Below are positions 17,222 through 24,349 of a stretch of DNA of 32,468 bases, piece by piece (position 1 is the stretch's first letter; every line of letters starts with the position of its first letter). Origin of the DNA: an uncultured Opitutaceae bacterium (GTDB lineage: Bacteria; Verrucomicrobiota; Verrucomicrobiia; Opitutales; Opitutaceae); NCBI GenBank assembly GCA_903891325.1, contig CAITEC010000085.1, forward strand, positions 1 to 32,468. Direction: 5' to 3'. The translations under genes and the position numbers were made by a program. The notes under the pieces are model-generated. The model was not told the origin of the DNA and searched no databases. It was given only the letters and a program-made list of their open reading frames with translations.

Positions 17222-17446
17222 ATGCAATACCTAGATTCGATAGTTGGCGTCCTGAAGAAAGTGACCGAGCTCGCCGTCGCCCTGCTCGCGCTGGCGATAG
17301 TCCTGCAGGTCCTGGTCGGCGGCAATGTCGCGTTCATCGGCGACGTGATCGGCAACGTGACGAAGATCATCGCGAGCCTGGGTAGCAACGGCCTCGTCGG
17401 CTTGATCGCCGCCGCCGTCCTCTACGCCATCGTGTCGCGCAAGTAA
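17222..17446 (+). CDS. Small two-helix membrane protein of unknown function
   Basis: 74 aa. There are two hydrophobic helices: about residues 14-40 (LAVALLALAIVLQVLVGG and following) and about 55-71 (GLVGLIAAAVLYAIV), ending in a basic SRK tail. The loop between them, GDVIGNVTKIIASLGSNG, is amphipathic and glycine-rich. Topology resembles small holin-like or VirB2/pilin-like membrane proteins, but there is no diagnostic motif, so I assign no function. It appears to have its own promoter (17130-17158) and is followed by a strong intrinsic terminator 25 nt after the stop, giving an expected mRNA of about 335 nt. Such an isolated, well-delimited unit supports it being a real, separately expressed gene. 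Confidence 0.75.
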   Translation: MQYLDSIVGVLKKVTELAVALLALAIVLQVLVGGNVAFIGDVIGNVTKIIASLGSNGLVGLIAAAVLYAIVSRK

Positions 17447-17471
17447 GACAGCCTGTTTATCCCCAAAACAA

Positions 17472-17500
17472 GGCCGCCCGCGCATTCGGGCGGCCTTTTT
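17472..17500 (+). terminator. Intrinsic terminator
   Basis: A perfect 9-bp G:C stem GGCCGCCCG / CGGGCGGCC with a 6-nt loop (CGCATT) is followed by TTTTT. It lies 25 nt after the small membrane-protein stop. The AAAACAAGG upstream also offers a short A-tract for the opposite strand, so it may also stop the convergent SIS/importer transcript (the SIS stop is at 17503). Confidence 0.9.
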
Positions 17501-17502
17501 AT

Positions 17503-18093
17503 TTACCCGGTCCCCGGGCCGCATTCGCTGATCCCCATGCACTGGTCCAGCCAGCAGTGGAGGATGACCTGGTGGAGCGACTCGACGCAGCCGTACGTCC
17601 TCCCGGGCACGTAGAAATTCAGGTCGCCCAGCTTTCGGGACGGGTTGTCCGCCCCCATCCCCGTCAGGGTTATGATGCTGCATCCCTTTTCCCTGGCGGC
17701 ACTTATAGCGGCAACGATATTCGGGGAACGGCCCGAGCTTGAAATCGCGACGAGGACGTCCCCGGCCCGGGCGTGCCAGCGCAGCGGCGCGGCGAAGGTC
17801 TGGTCGCCGCCCAGGTCGTTTCCGATCGCCGTCAGGTAGGCGGCATCGTTGAAGGCGAGCCCGCGGATCCCGGCGTTCTTCGAGCAGTCGAGCGCCATGT
17901 GGCTGGCCATCGTCGCGCTGGCGCCGTTGCCGACAAAGTAGTGGGCCCTGTCCTGCCGCCGTGCCGCCTCGGTGATGCTCCGCCAGGCGTCGAGGGCGGC
18001 CTGCATCGGAAGTTCGCCGCCCGCCGGACCGGTCGCCACCGACGCCTTGAGGCGTTCGTGAAGGGTTGCCGCGTATTTGTCGAAGGTGCTCAT
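17503..18093 (-). CDS. SIS-domain sugar-phosphate isomerase (GmhA/phosphoheptose-isomerase-like)
   Basis: 196 aa, a single SIS domain. It has the phosphosugar-binding segments GNGASAT (55-61) and ISSSGRSPN (117-125), plus a C-terminal CVESLHQVILH helix that aligns with the catalytic His helix of GmhA. Its length equals that of sedoheptulose-7-phosphate isomerases (about 190 aa). Its neighbours are not lipopolysaccharide heptose genes, however. It is the last gene of a ribose-type ABC importer operon, starting 10 nt after the ATPase stop. An aldose/ketose phosphate isomerase acting on the imported sugar after phosphorylation is therefore a reasonable inference. No kinase is present in the window. 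Confidence 0.85.
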   Translation of the reverse strand: MSTFDKYAATLHERLKASVATGPAGGELPMQAALDAWRSITEAARRQDRAHYFVGNGASATMASHMALDCSKNAGIRGLAFNDAAYLTAIGNDLGGDQTFAAPLRWHARAGDVLVAISSSGRSPNIVAAISAAREKGCSIITLTGMGADNPSRKLGDLNFYVPGRTYGCVESLHQVILHCWLDQCMGISECGPGTG

Positions 18094-18103
18094 GGTGAAT
18101 AAA

Positions 18104-19594
18104 TCAAGCGGCGAGCCCGGTCATCCGCCGCATCAGCGCGTCCTCGCTAAAGTCCGGGCGACCGATCTCCGAGACGACCTGCCCGCCCCGCATGACGAGG
18201 ATCCGCCCGCAGAGCCCGATCAACTCGGGCAGTTCGGAGGAGACCAGGAGGATGGCTTTTCCCCGGCAGGCCAGGTCCCCGAGCAGCCGGTGGATCTCCG
18301 CCTTCGCGCCGACATCGACCCCCCGGGTGGGTTCGTCAACCAGGAGGACCTCACAGGATCGGACCAGCCACTTCGCCAGGGTGACCTTCTGCTGGTTTCC
18401 CCCACTCAGGCCGGCGACGGGGGACTCCGGGGAGGGCGTCCTGACCCGGAGCAGCTCGCAGGCCTCCGCCGCGGCGCGCCTTTCGGCGCGCCGCCGCATC
18501 CATCCCCCGCGGGAGAAGAGGGAAAGGGCGGAAAGCGTGCAGTTCTCGCGGACGTTCATTGTCAGGACGAGGCCCTGCCGCTTGCGGTCCTCCGGCAGCA
18601 GTCCCAACCCGGAGCGCAGGGCGGCTGTCACCGATCCGAGCCGAAGCCCGCGGCCGTCGACCCGAACCTCCCCGGTCGCCGCCGGGTCGAGGCCGAAGAT
18701 CGCCTGGAGGACCTCGCTGCGGCCCGCCCCGATCAGCCCGGCGATGCCGACAATCTCCCCGGCGCGGACGCTGAGATTCACGCCCGTGAAACGCCCCGGC
18801 GAGGCGAGGCCGGCGACGGCAAGGCGCTCCCCGCCGGGGCAAAGGTCGAGGTGGGCGGACTGCGCGGCGGAGAGCGTCCGGCCGATCATCTGGGAGACGA
18901 CCCGGTCCGGGCTGGTCGCGCCGATCGGCTCGGTGGAGACGTGCCTGCCGTCGCGCAGGACGGTGATCGCGTCGCACATCTCGAAGAGCTCGTCCATCCG
19001 GTGGGATACGTAGATGAGCGTGATCCCCCGCGCCTTCAGGTCCCCGACCAGCCGCCGGAACTCGCGGGTCTCCCCCGCGGACAGCGCGCTCGTCGGCTCG
19101 TCCATGACGATGACCCGCGCGCCCGTTCCAACCGCCGCGGCAATCTGGAGCTGCTGCTCGCGTCCCGGGGAGAGCGTCCCGACCAGGGCGTCCGGGTCGG
19201 CGGTCGAGCCGATTTCGGCGAGCATCCCGCGGGCGCGCGCCCGCAGCCGCGCGCGGTCCAGCCAGCCCCTGCGCGCCGGAAGGTCCCCCAGGCAGAGATT
19301 CTCGGCCACGGTCAGGTTTGGGCAGAAGGAAAGCTCCTGGTGGACCAGGGCGATCCCCAGCGCACGGGCCTCAAGCGGCGTCTGCGGTCGGATCGGGCGG
19401 CCCTCCAGGAGGATTTCCCCCGCATCGGCCCCGTGGATACCCCCGAGTATCTTTCCAAGCGTGCTCTTCCCCGCCCCGTTCTCGCCAATGAGCCCGTGGC
19501 AGGAGCCGCGCGCCACGGAGAAGCCCACGCCATCCAGCGCCTGGACCCCGGGGAAGCGCTTTGAAACGGAGCGGAACTCGATGAACGCCGTCAT
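18104..19594 (-). CDS. Ribose-type sugar ABC transporter ATP-binding protein (two ATPase domains)
   Basis: 496 aa from ATG 19594, overlapping the binding-protein stop by 4 nt; the much longer open frame upstream is a shadow of that gene. Domain 1 has Walker A GENGAGKST (37-45), signature LSPGRE (141-146) and Walker B VIVMDEP (161-167). Domain 2 has the degenerate Walker A GLIGAGRSE (about 287-295), LSGGNQQ (396-402) and VLLVDEP (416-422), with TRGVDVGAK after it. This exact pattern (one intact, one degenerate site) is the RbsA/MglA/XylG family. It powers import by the adjacent permease and binding protein. The same operon continues to the SIS isomerase. Confidence 0.95.
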   Translation of the reverse strand: MTAFIEFRSVSKRFPGVQALDGVGFSVARGSCHGLIGENGAGKSTLGKILGGIHGADAGEILLEGRPIRPQTPLEARALGIALVHQELSFCPNLTVAENLCLGDLPARRGWLDRARLRARARGMLAEIGSTADPDALVGTLSPGREQQLQIAAAVGTGARVIVMDEPTSALSAGETREFRRLVGDLKARGITLIYVSHRMDELFEMCDAITVLRDGRHVSTEPIGATSPDRVVSQMIGRTLSAAQSAHLDLCPGGERLAVAGLASPGRFTGVNLSVRAGEIVGIAGLIGAGRSEVLQAIFGLDPAATGEVRVDGRGLRLGSVTAALRSGLGLLPEDRKRQGLVLTMNVRENCTLSALSLFSRGGWMRRRAERRAAAEACELLRVRTPSPESPVAGLSGGNQQKVTLAKWLVRSCEVLLVDEPTRGVDVGAKAEIHRLLGDLACRGKAILLVSSELPELIGLCGRILVMRGGQVVSEIGRPDFSEDALMRRMTGLAA

Positions 19595-20550
19595 TTGCGC
19601 AGCCAGACATCCCAGTTCCTCGCGAAGGCGTCCACATTCGACGGGTCCACCCGGATCAGGGGGCTGACCTCCTTCACGGATGCGGGGCTCCGGTCCAGGA
19701 GGATCCTGTCGACCAGCAGCTCGACCGAGCGGTAGCCCCACTGGTAGCACTGCTGCGCGTACAGGACCTGGACCTGGCCGGACCGCAGGTAGGCGAGCTC
19801 GGGCGGAAGGGCGTCCATCGCGACGCACTTGACCGCACCGGGCTGCCAGGGGAGCGCATTGTCGGTGAACAGGCACGCCGCGGCGACCATCGCCCAGCCG
19901 TTGATGTCGGGATTGGCCTCCATCACCTGCTCGACCTTGGCCGCGGCATCCTGCGGGGTCTCCTTGTGGTAATAGACCCCCCGGATCGTGATTCCCGGGT
20001 GCCGGGCCGCCTCGGCGACGGCCCCGCGCATGCGCTTCTGGAGATTGGGCGCGTTCTGGCTTCCCGCGAGGATGGCGACAACGCCCCTGCCGTTCATCGT
20101 CTTCACCAGGGTCGCCATGATCACCTCGCCGCACTTCTCGTCGTCGATGCCGAAGGTCACGAAGCGCCGGCTCGCGGGCGCGTCCGAGTCGAAGGTGGCG
20201 ACGGGAACCCCGTGGTCGACCGCGGCGTTGATCGCGTCGGTGAGCTTGTTGGCGTCCGAGCAGCTGACGGCGATCCCGTCGGCCCCCGCCAGGACGAGCT
20301 GCTCGACCGCCTGGGCCTGCTTTTGGGCGTCCTCGTCGTTGGGCGTCCGCCAGTCGATCCTGATGTCCGCGTGGAGCCTCGCGCCGAGGTCCCGGGCGGC
20401 CTCCTCCGCGCCGACGCGCGCCGCCTGGAACACCGGGTTGCTCTGCGACTTGGCGATGACCCCGATCGTGATCGTGCGGCCGCCGGCGGCGAACGCGGCG
20501 GATGCCGACAGGAGCAGGCAGGCGAGGACCGAGGGGCGCGGGATTTTCAT
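19591..20550 (-). CDS. Ribose-type sugar ABC transporter periplasmic binding protein
   Basis: 319 aa, with a signal peptide of about 21 residues (hydrophobic VLACLLLSASAAFA, cleavage near AFA/AG). The mature part is a type I (RbsB-like) binding protein: ITIGVIAKSQSNPVFQAARV, then QAVEQLVLAGADGIAVSCSD and GVPVATFDSDAP, all typical of the family. It captures a monosaccharide or derivative in the periplasm and delivers it to the permease. ATG 20550 overlaps the permease stop (ATGA), and its own stop overlaps the ATPase start. Having the binding protein between permease and ATPase is less usual than at the operon end. Substrate unknown. Confidence 0.93.
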   Translation of the reverse strand: MKIPRPSVLACLLLSASAAFAAGGRTITIGVIAKSQSNPVFQAARVGAEEAARDLGARLHADIRIDWRTPNDEDAQKQAQAVEQLVLAGADGIAVSCSDANKLTDAINAAVDHGVPVATFDSDAPASRRFVTFGIDDEKCGEVIMATLVKTMNGRGVVAILAGSQNAPNLQKRMRGAVAEAARHPGITIRGVYYHKETPQDAAAKVEQVMEANPDINGWAMVAAACLFTDNALPWQPGAVKCVAMDALPPELAYLRSGQVQVLYAQQCYQWGYRSVELLVDRILLDRSPASVKEVSPLIRVDPSNVDAFARNWDVWLRK

Positions 20551-21659
20551 TTCAGGAATTGGCGGCGGGCGAGCCAGGTGTTGAGGTTGTCGAGGACGAC
20601 CGCGGCGATCACGACGGAGCCGAGGACAATCTGGCTGTAGTTCTGGTCGATTCCCAGCAAAACGATGCCGCTGCCGATCATCTGGATGACCAGCGCCCCC
20701 AGGACGACGCCGAGCGCCGATCCGCGCCCGCCCGAGAGGCTGGCGCCGCCCACGACGGCGGCGGCGATCACGCTCAGCTCGTAGCCCTGGCCGTCCCCGG
20801 AGCTGGCCGCGCCGTAGTAGCCGATCGCCAGGAACGCCGCGACGCCCGCCGAGAGCCCGGAGAGCGTGTACACGAGCAGCTTCACCCGCGCGACGCGGAT
20901 CCCGCTGAAGCGGGCGGCCTGCTCGTTGCCCCCGACCGCATAGGCGCGCCGCCCGGCCGCCAGCCTCCCGAGGAAAATCCAGCCGGCGACGGTGGCCAGG
21001 ACCATCGCGGCCAGCGGGATCACGGTGAGGCCGTCCCCGGCCTGGAAGCGGACGAGGGCGCGAAGCCCGTCGGGAAACCCGCCGACCGACTGCCCGGAGG
21101 TGATGACGAAGGCCAGGCCCCTCAGGATGGCCATCGACCCGAGCGTCACGACGAAGGGATGGACGCGCAGGACGACGATGAGCGCCCCGTTGATCGCCCC
21201 GCAGGCGGCCGCGGCCCCGAGGCAGGCGGCGGCGGCGAGGAGGATGCCCTGCCACCCGTGATGCGCGGCGCCGGATCCCTCGGGACCGAGGTGACGCAGC
21301 ACAAGAGCCCCGAGGACCGACGCCAGCGCGTAGAGCGATCCCACCGAAAGGTCGATTCCCCCGGAGATGATCACCAGCGCGGACCCAACCGCCATGATGG
21401 CGATGAAGCTCGTATCCTTGGCAAGCTGCGCGAGGTTTTGGGCGTTGAGGAACTTGTTGCGGACGGCAAAGGCGGGGACCCGCGCCCCGTCCGCGCCCGT
21501 CTCGTAGACCCGGTGGCGGGCGCCGTCCGCGCCGCGTTCAAAGACCGGCGCGCGGACCGTGCCGCCGAACCAGGTCAGGAGGATCCCGAGGACCAGGATA
21601 ACGGCGATGATGCCGCACTCCTGAAGCCGGAGCACTGGGGTGAGTCGTCGGGGCGTCAT
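20547..21659 (-). CDS. Ribose-type sugar ABC transporter permease with an extended first loop
   Basis: 370 aa, RbsC family. About eight to ten transmembrane helices start at IIAVILVLGILLTWFGG. Family motifs are GGIDLSVGSLYALASVLGAL and the cytoplasmic GGASLSGGRGSALGV followed by LGALVIQMIGSG. Between the first helix and the NAQNLAQLAKDTSFIAIMAVG segment there is an unusually long hydrophilic loop (about residues 34-66). It contains a 12-residue tandem duplication (41-52 and 53-64), each copy carrying GADGAR. The usual length of the family is 320-340 aa. It is the first gene of the four-gene operon and is divergent from the dioxygenase-like gene across 74 bp. Confidence 0.93.
   Translation of the reverse strand: MTPRRLTPVLRLQECGIIAVILVLGILLTWFGGTVRAPVFERGADGARHRVYETGADGARVPAFAVRNKFLNAQNLAQLAKDTSFIAIMAVGSALVIISGGIDLSVGSLYALASVLGALVLRHLGPEGSGAAHHGWQGILLAAAACLGAAAACGAINGALIVVLRVHPFVVTLGSMAILRGLAFVITSGQSVGGFPDGLRALVRFQAGDGLTVIPLAAMVLATVAGWIFLGRLAAGRRAYAVGGNEQAARFSGIRVARVKLLVYTLSGLSAGVAAFLAIGYYGAASSGDGQGYELSVIAAAVVGGASLSGGRGSALGVVLGALVIQMIGSGIVLLGIDQNYSQIVLGSVVIAAVVLDNLNTWLARRQFLK
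21468..21539 (-). repeat. 36-nt tandem duplication inside the permease gene
   Basis: Two consecutive 12-codon units encode ERGADGARHRVY and ETGADGARVPAF. The nucleotide similarity, centred on CCGTCCGCGCC on the plus strand, supports a duplication rather than chance. It enlarges the first extracytoplasmic loop without breaking the frame. Confidence 0.6.
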
Positions 21660-21733
21660 CGACCGGGGTTCCCCATCAGCACATTTTGCCTATTGAATTG
21701 GAAGCCCCAAAATGCTGCATACTCCCTGACGCC

Positions 21734-22429
21734 ATGCCGAAAGCCCAGTCACCTGAAACCCTCCGCGCCAATTACGAACGGGACGGATTCCTGATCGTGC
21801 CAAACCTGCTGTCCGGGGAGGAGTGCGCCCGGCTCAAGGAGGAGGCCCACCGTGTCCTCAACGAGGTCGGGAAGCCCGGGACGACCGTGTGCCTTTACGC
21901 CGCCCTCAACAATGCGGCCTTCCGGGCCCTCTCGGAGGATCCCCGCGTGGTCGGGCTTCTGAGCGCCGTCATGCCGGGGGGCGTGATGTTCCTCAACGAC
22001 AAGATTGTCTTCAAGGCGGCCGACAGGGCCTTTGCGACGCCCTGGCACATCGACTACTTCTACTGGAAGGGCACCCGGCCGAAGGTCTCGGTCTGGATTC
22101 CCCTCGACGATGCGGCGGCCGAGAACGGCACGCTGACCGTCGTTCCGGGGAGCCATCTGAAGGAATGGAAGTCCAAGGCGGGCGGCGTCGACGGCGACTT
22201 CTTCAACGTGGCCGACAGCGAGGAGTGGAAGGACACCGAGGTCGTGACCTGCGCCATGGAGCGCGGGGGCGCGGTGGTCTTCTCGGACCGGCTCATGCAC
22301 GGCTCGACGGCGAACACCGCGCGCAAGGACCGCTACGTGATCATCGGCACCTACCAGGCGCCGGGCGCCGACGAGCCCTTCGACCTGGATTTTCCCGCCC
22401 GGAAGGTCCTGGTTCCCGCGGGCTCTTAA
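21734..22429 (+). CDS. Phytanoyl-CoA dioxygenase (PhyH) family protein
   Basis: 231 aa from ATG 21734. A non-haem Fe(II)/2-oxoglutarate dioxygenase with the full facial triad: H105 and D107 in PWHIDYFYW and H189 in RLMHGST, plus R200 (or R197) for 2-oxoglutarate. The N-terminal [14 protein letters not shown] is the classic PhyH opening, and [13 protein letters not shown] is the conserved core strand. Bacterial PhyH proteins hydroxylate varied small molecules; the substrate here is unknown. Many Verrucomicrobiota and Planctomycetota encode such proteins next to sugar-catabolic genes, as here. It ends on a TTAA shared with the convergent ThuA-like gene, so the two stop codons overlap. Confidence 0.85.
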   Translation: MPKAQSPETLRANYERDGFLIVPNLLSGEECARLKEEAHRVLNEVGKPGTTVCLYAALNNAAFRALSEDPRVVGLLSAVMPGGVMFLNDKIVFKAADRAFATPWHIDYFYWKGTRPKVSVWIPLDDAAAENGTLTVVPGSHLKEWKSKAGGVDGDFFNVADSEEWKDTEVVTCAMERGGAVVFSDRLMHGSTANTARKDRYVIIGTYQAPGADEPFDLDFPARKVLVPAGS

Positions 22430-23154
22430 ACCGGCGGCTCCGGCGGGGGCGGATTCGGGCAGTTGTCCGGAATGCGGACTGTCGGCGCCGCCCAGCGGAC
22501 CGCGTTGGCGATCACCCGCTGCACCTCGGGCTGGTGGTAGATGGGGTAGGTCTCGTGCCCGGGCTGGAAGTAGAAGACCCGGCCGTGTCCCCGCCGCCAG
22601 GCGCAGCCGCTGCGAAACACCTCGCCGCCGCTGAACCACGAGACGAAGACCAGTTCCTCGGGCTCGGGAATCCCGAAGGGCTCGCCGTACATTTCCTCGA
22701 CCGGGATCGCGAAGGATTCGCCGACGCCCCGGGCGATCGGGTGGGAGGGGGCCACCGTCCACACCCGTTCGCGGTCGCCGGACTCGCGCCACCGGAGGGA
22801 GCAGGTCGTTCCCATCAGGGCCTTGAAGATCTTCGAGTAGTGCCCCGAGTGCAGGACAATCAGGCCCATCCCCTCCAGGACCCGCCGCCTGACGCGCTCG
22901 ACCACCGCGTCGGCGACCTCGGCGTGCGCGGTGTGGCCCCACCAGACCAGGACATCGGTCTCAGCGACGACCGCCGCGGGCAGCCCGTGCTCGGGTTCGT
23001 CGAGGGTGGCGGTGCGGACCCGCAGCCCCGCGTCGGGGGCCAGGAAGCCCGCGATCGCGCCGTGGATTCCCGTCGGATAGATAGCTGCGACGGCCGGATT
23101 TTTCCGCTCGTGCCTGAATTCGTTCCAGACCGTCACGTTTAGGGGTGCGCTCAT
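22426..23154 (-). CDS. ThuA-like (trehalose-utilisation) domain protein
   Basis: 242 aa. The glutamine-amidotransferase-like ThuA fold is shown by [10 protein letters not shown], the [13 protein letters not shown] segment, [21 protein letters not shown] and the late [20 protein letters not shown] with HETYP, a ThuA hallmark. ThuA and its relatives are linked to oxidation or modification of disaccharides such as trehalose, but their catalytic role is not settled. It has no signal peptide and ends in a proline-rich tail. It is convergent with the PhyH-like gene (shared TTAA) and divergent from the secreted esterase (72 bp). A sugar-metabolic role is likely; specificity is unknown. Confidence 0.85.
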   Translation of the reverse strand: MSAPLNVTVWNEFRHERKNPAVAAIYPTGIHGAIAGFLAPDAGLRVRTATLDEPEHGLPAAVVAETDVLVWWGHTAHAEVADAVVERVRRRVLEGMGLIVLHSGHYSKIFKALMGTTCSLRWRESGDRERVWTVAPSHPIARGVGESFAIPVEEMYGEPFGIPEPEELVFVSWFSGGEVFRSGCAWRRGHGRVFYFQPGHETYPIYHQPEVQRVIANAVRWAAPTVRIPDNCPNPPPPEPPV

Positions 23155-23226
23155 GGGTGGCAGCGGCGATCAGAGCCCGATTTGGCCTGACAAGACAATG
23201 GTTTTTCCGGAGGCTACCGCCCCGCA

Positions 23227-24327
23227 TTGCCCACGGTGACACGTCTTTTTATCCTAACCCTGATGGCCGCGCCCGCCGCGCTTTTTGGAACCCAGCCGCC
23301 GCGGGCGGATCTTTATGAGGAGGACCTCCTGGCCTCCAGCCCCGTCCGGGTCGCCCAGTGGAAGGAGATGGAGGCCTATGCCGACTCGCTGCCGCAGTCC
23401 GCTCCCCAGGCTGCGCCTGCCGCGGCGGGATCGACGGACGCCGGCGCCCCGGCGCTGCGGGCGGAATTTCGGCGGCGACTGGGGTACCCGGCGCCCGGCT
23501 TCACCGGCGGCCCTGCGGTTCGGATGGAAAAGGCGGGCGAGGACGCCGTGGCGACCTACTACCGTTGCCGGATCCAGTCCACGCCGCTGATGGAGACCTA
23601 CGGGCTCTACATTGTGCCGCGCAAGGCGAGGATCCCCGCGCCGCTGGTGATCGCCGTGCACGGCGGGGGAGGGTTTCCGGAGCTGGCAACCTTTCACGGC
23701 GGGTCGAACTACCACGACATGGTCCGGGGCGCGGTTGCGGAGGGATATGTCACCTTCGCTCCCCTCTCGGTCATGTATCCGTACCATGACCGCGACCACG
23801 GCAGCCCGATTCCCCCGGACGTCCGGGATCGGCTGGACGCGCGGCTGAAGAGGTCGGGCACGACGCTCATGGGGGTCGAGGTGACCAAGTTCATGAGGGC
23901 CCTCGACGTCCTGCAGGCGAGGCCCGAGGTCGATCCGAGGCGGGTGGCGATGATCGGGCTTTCCTACGGCGGCTTTTACACGCTTTACGCCGCGGCCCTC
24001 GACTTCCGGATCCGCGCCGCGGTGGCCTCCTGCTCCTTCCGCGATCCCCACGCCGACGCCTCAGCGCCCCCGCACGTGCCCAATGAGACCGCCGTCCTCA
24101 ACAGTTGCGAGCTGGCCGGGCTCATCAGCCCGCGGGCGCTCCAGGTCCAGTGCGGGATCGGCGATTCGATTTTCCCCATCGCCGGCGCCCGTCGCGCCGC
24201 GGAATTGGCGCGCGCCCATTTTCCCGGCCCGCATGCGCCGGACTTCGAATTCGACGCCTTCTCCGGCAACCACGAATTCAGGGGCGACATCGCCTGGGCC
24301 TTCCTGAGGCGGGAGCTGGCGCCCTGA
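23227..24327 (+). CDS. Secreted alpha/beta-hydrolase, acetyl-xylan-esterase-like
   Basis: 366 aa with TTG at 23227; GTG 23236 is an equally possible start and gives the same signal peptide (RLFILTLMAAPAALFG). GGAGG lies 13 nt upstream of the TTG. The mature protein is an alpha/beta-hydrolase with oxyanion HGGGGF (about 145-150), nucleophile S246 in GLSYGG, acid D313 and H349 in GNHEF. The family includes acetyl-xylan esterases and related prolyl-oligopeptidase-like carbohydrate esterases. Export to the periplasm suggests it deacetylates polysaccharide fragments outside the cytoplasm, complementing the cytoplasmic double esterase at 15079. It stands alone on this strand, followed by a convergent gene. 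Confidence 0.85.
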   Translation: MPTVTRLFILTLMAAPAALFGTQPPRADLYEEDLLASSPVRVAQWKEMEAYADSLPQSAPQAAPAAAGSTDAGAPALRAEFRRRLGYPAPGFTGGPAVRMEKAGEDAVATYYRCRIQSTPLMETYGLYIVPRKARIPAPLVIAVHGGGGFPELATFHGGSNYHDMVRGAVAEGYVTFAPLSVMYPYHDRDHGSPIPPDVRDRLDARLKRSGTTLMGVEVTKFMRALDVLQARPEVDPRRVAMIGLSYGGFYTLYAAALDFRIRAAVASCSFRDPHADASAPPHVPNETAVLNSCELAGLISPRALQVQCGIGDSIFPIAGARRAAELARAHFPGPHAPDFEFDAFSGNHEFRGDIAWAFLRRELAP

Positions 24328-24349
24328 GGCGGGTGGATACCGCCTCCGG

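Noticed and set aside
18077..19564. Open frame of 495 codons antisense to the ATPase gene
   Set aside because: Shadow of a gene with clear Walker and signature motifs; no recognisable fold of its own.
21682..21714. Inverted repeat CATTTTG / CAAAATG in the divergent region upstream of the ribose-type importer
   Set aside because: Only 7-bp AT-rich arms 19 nt apart, with no inner symmetry; too weak to call an operator.
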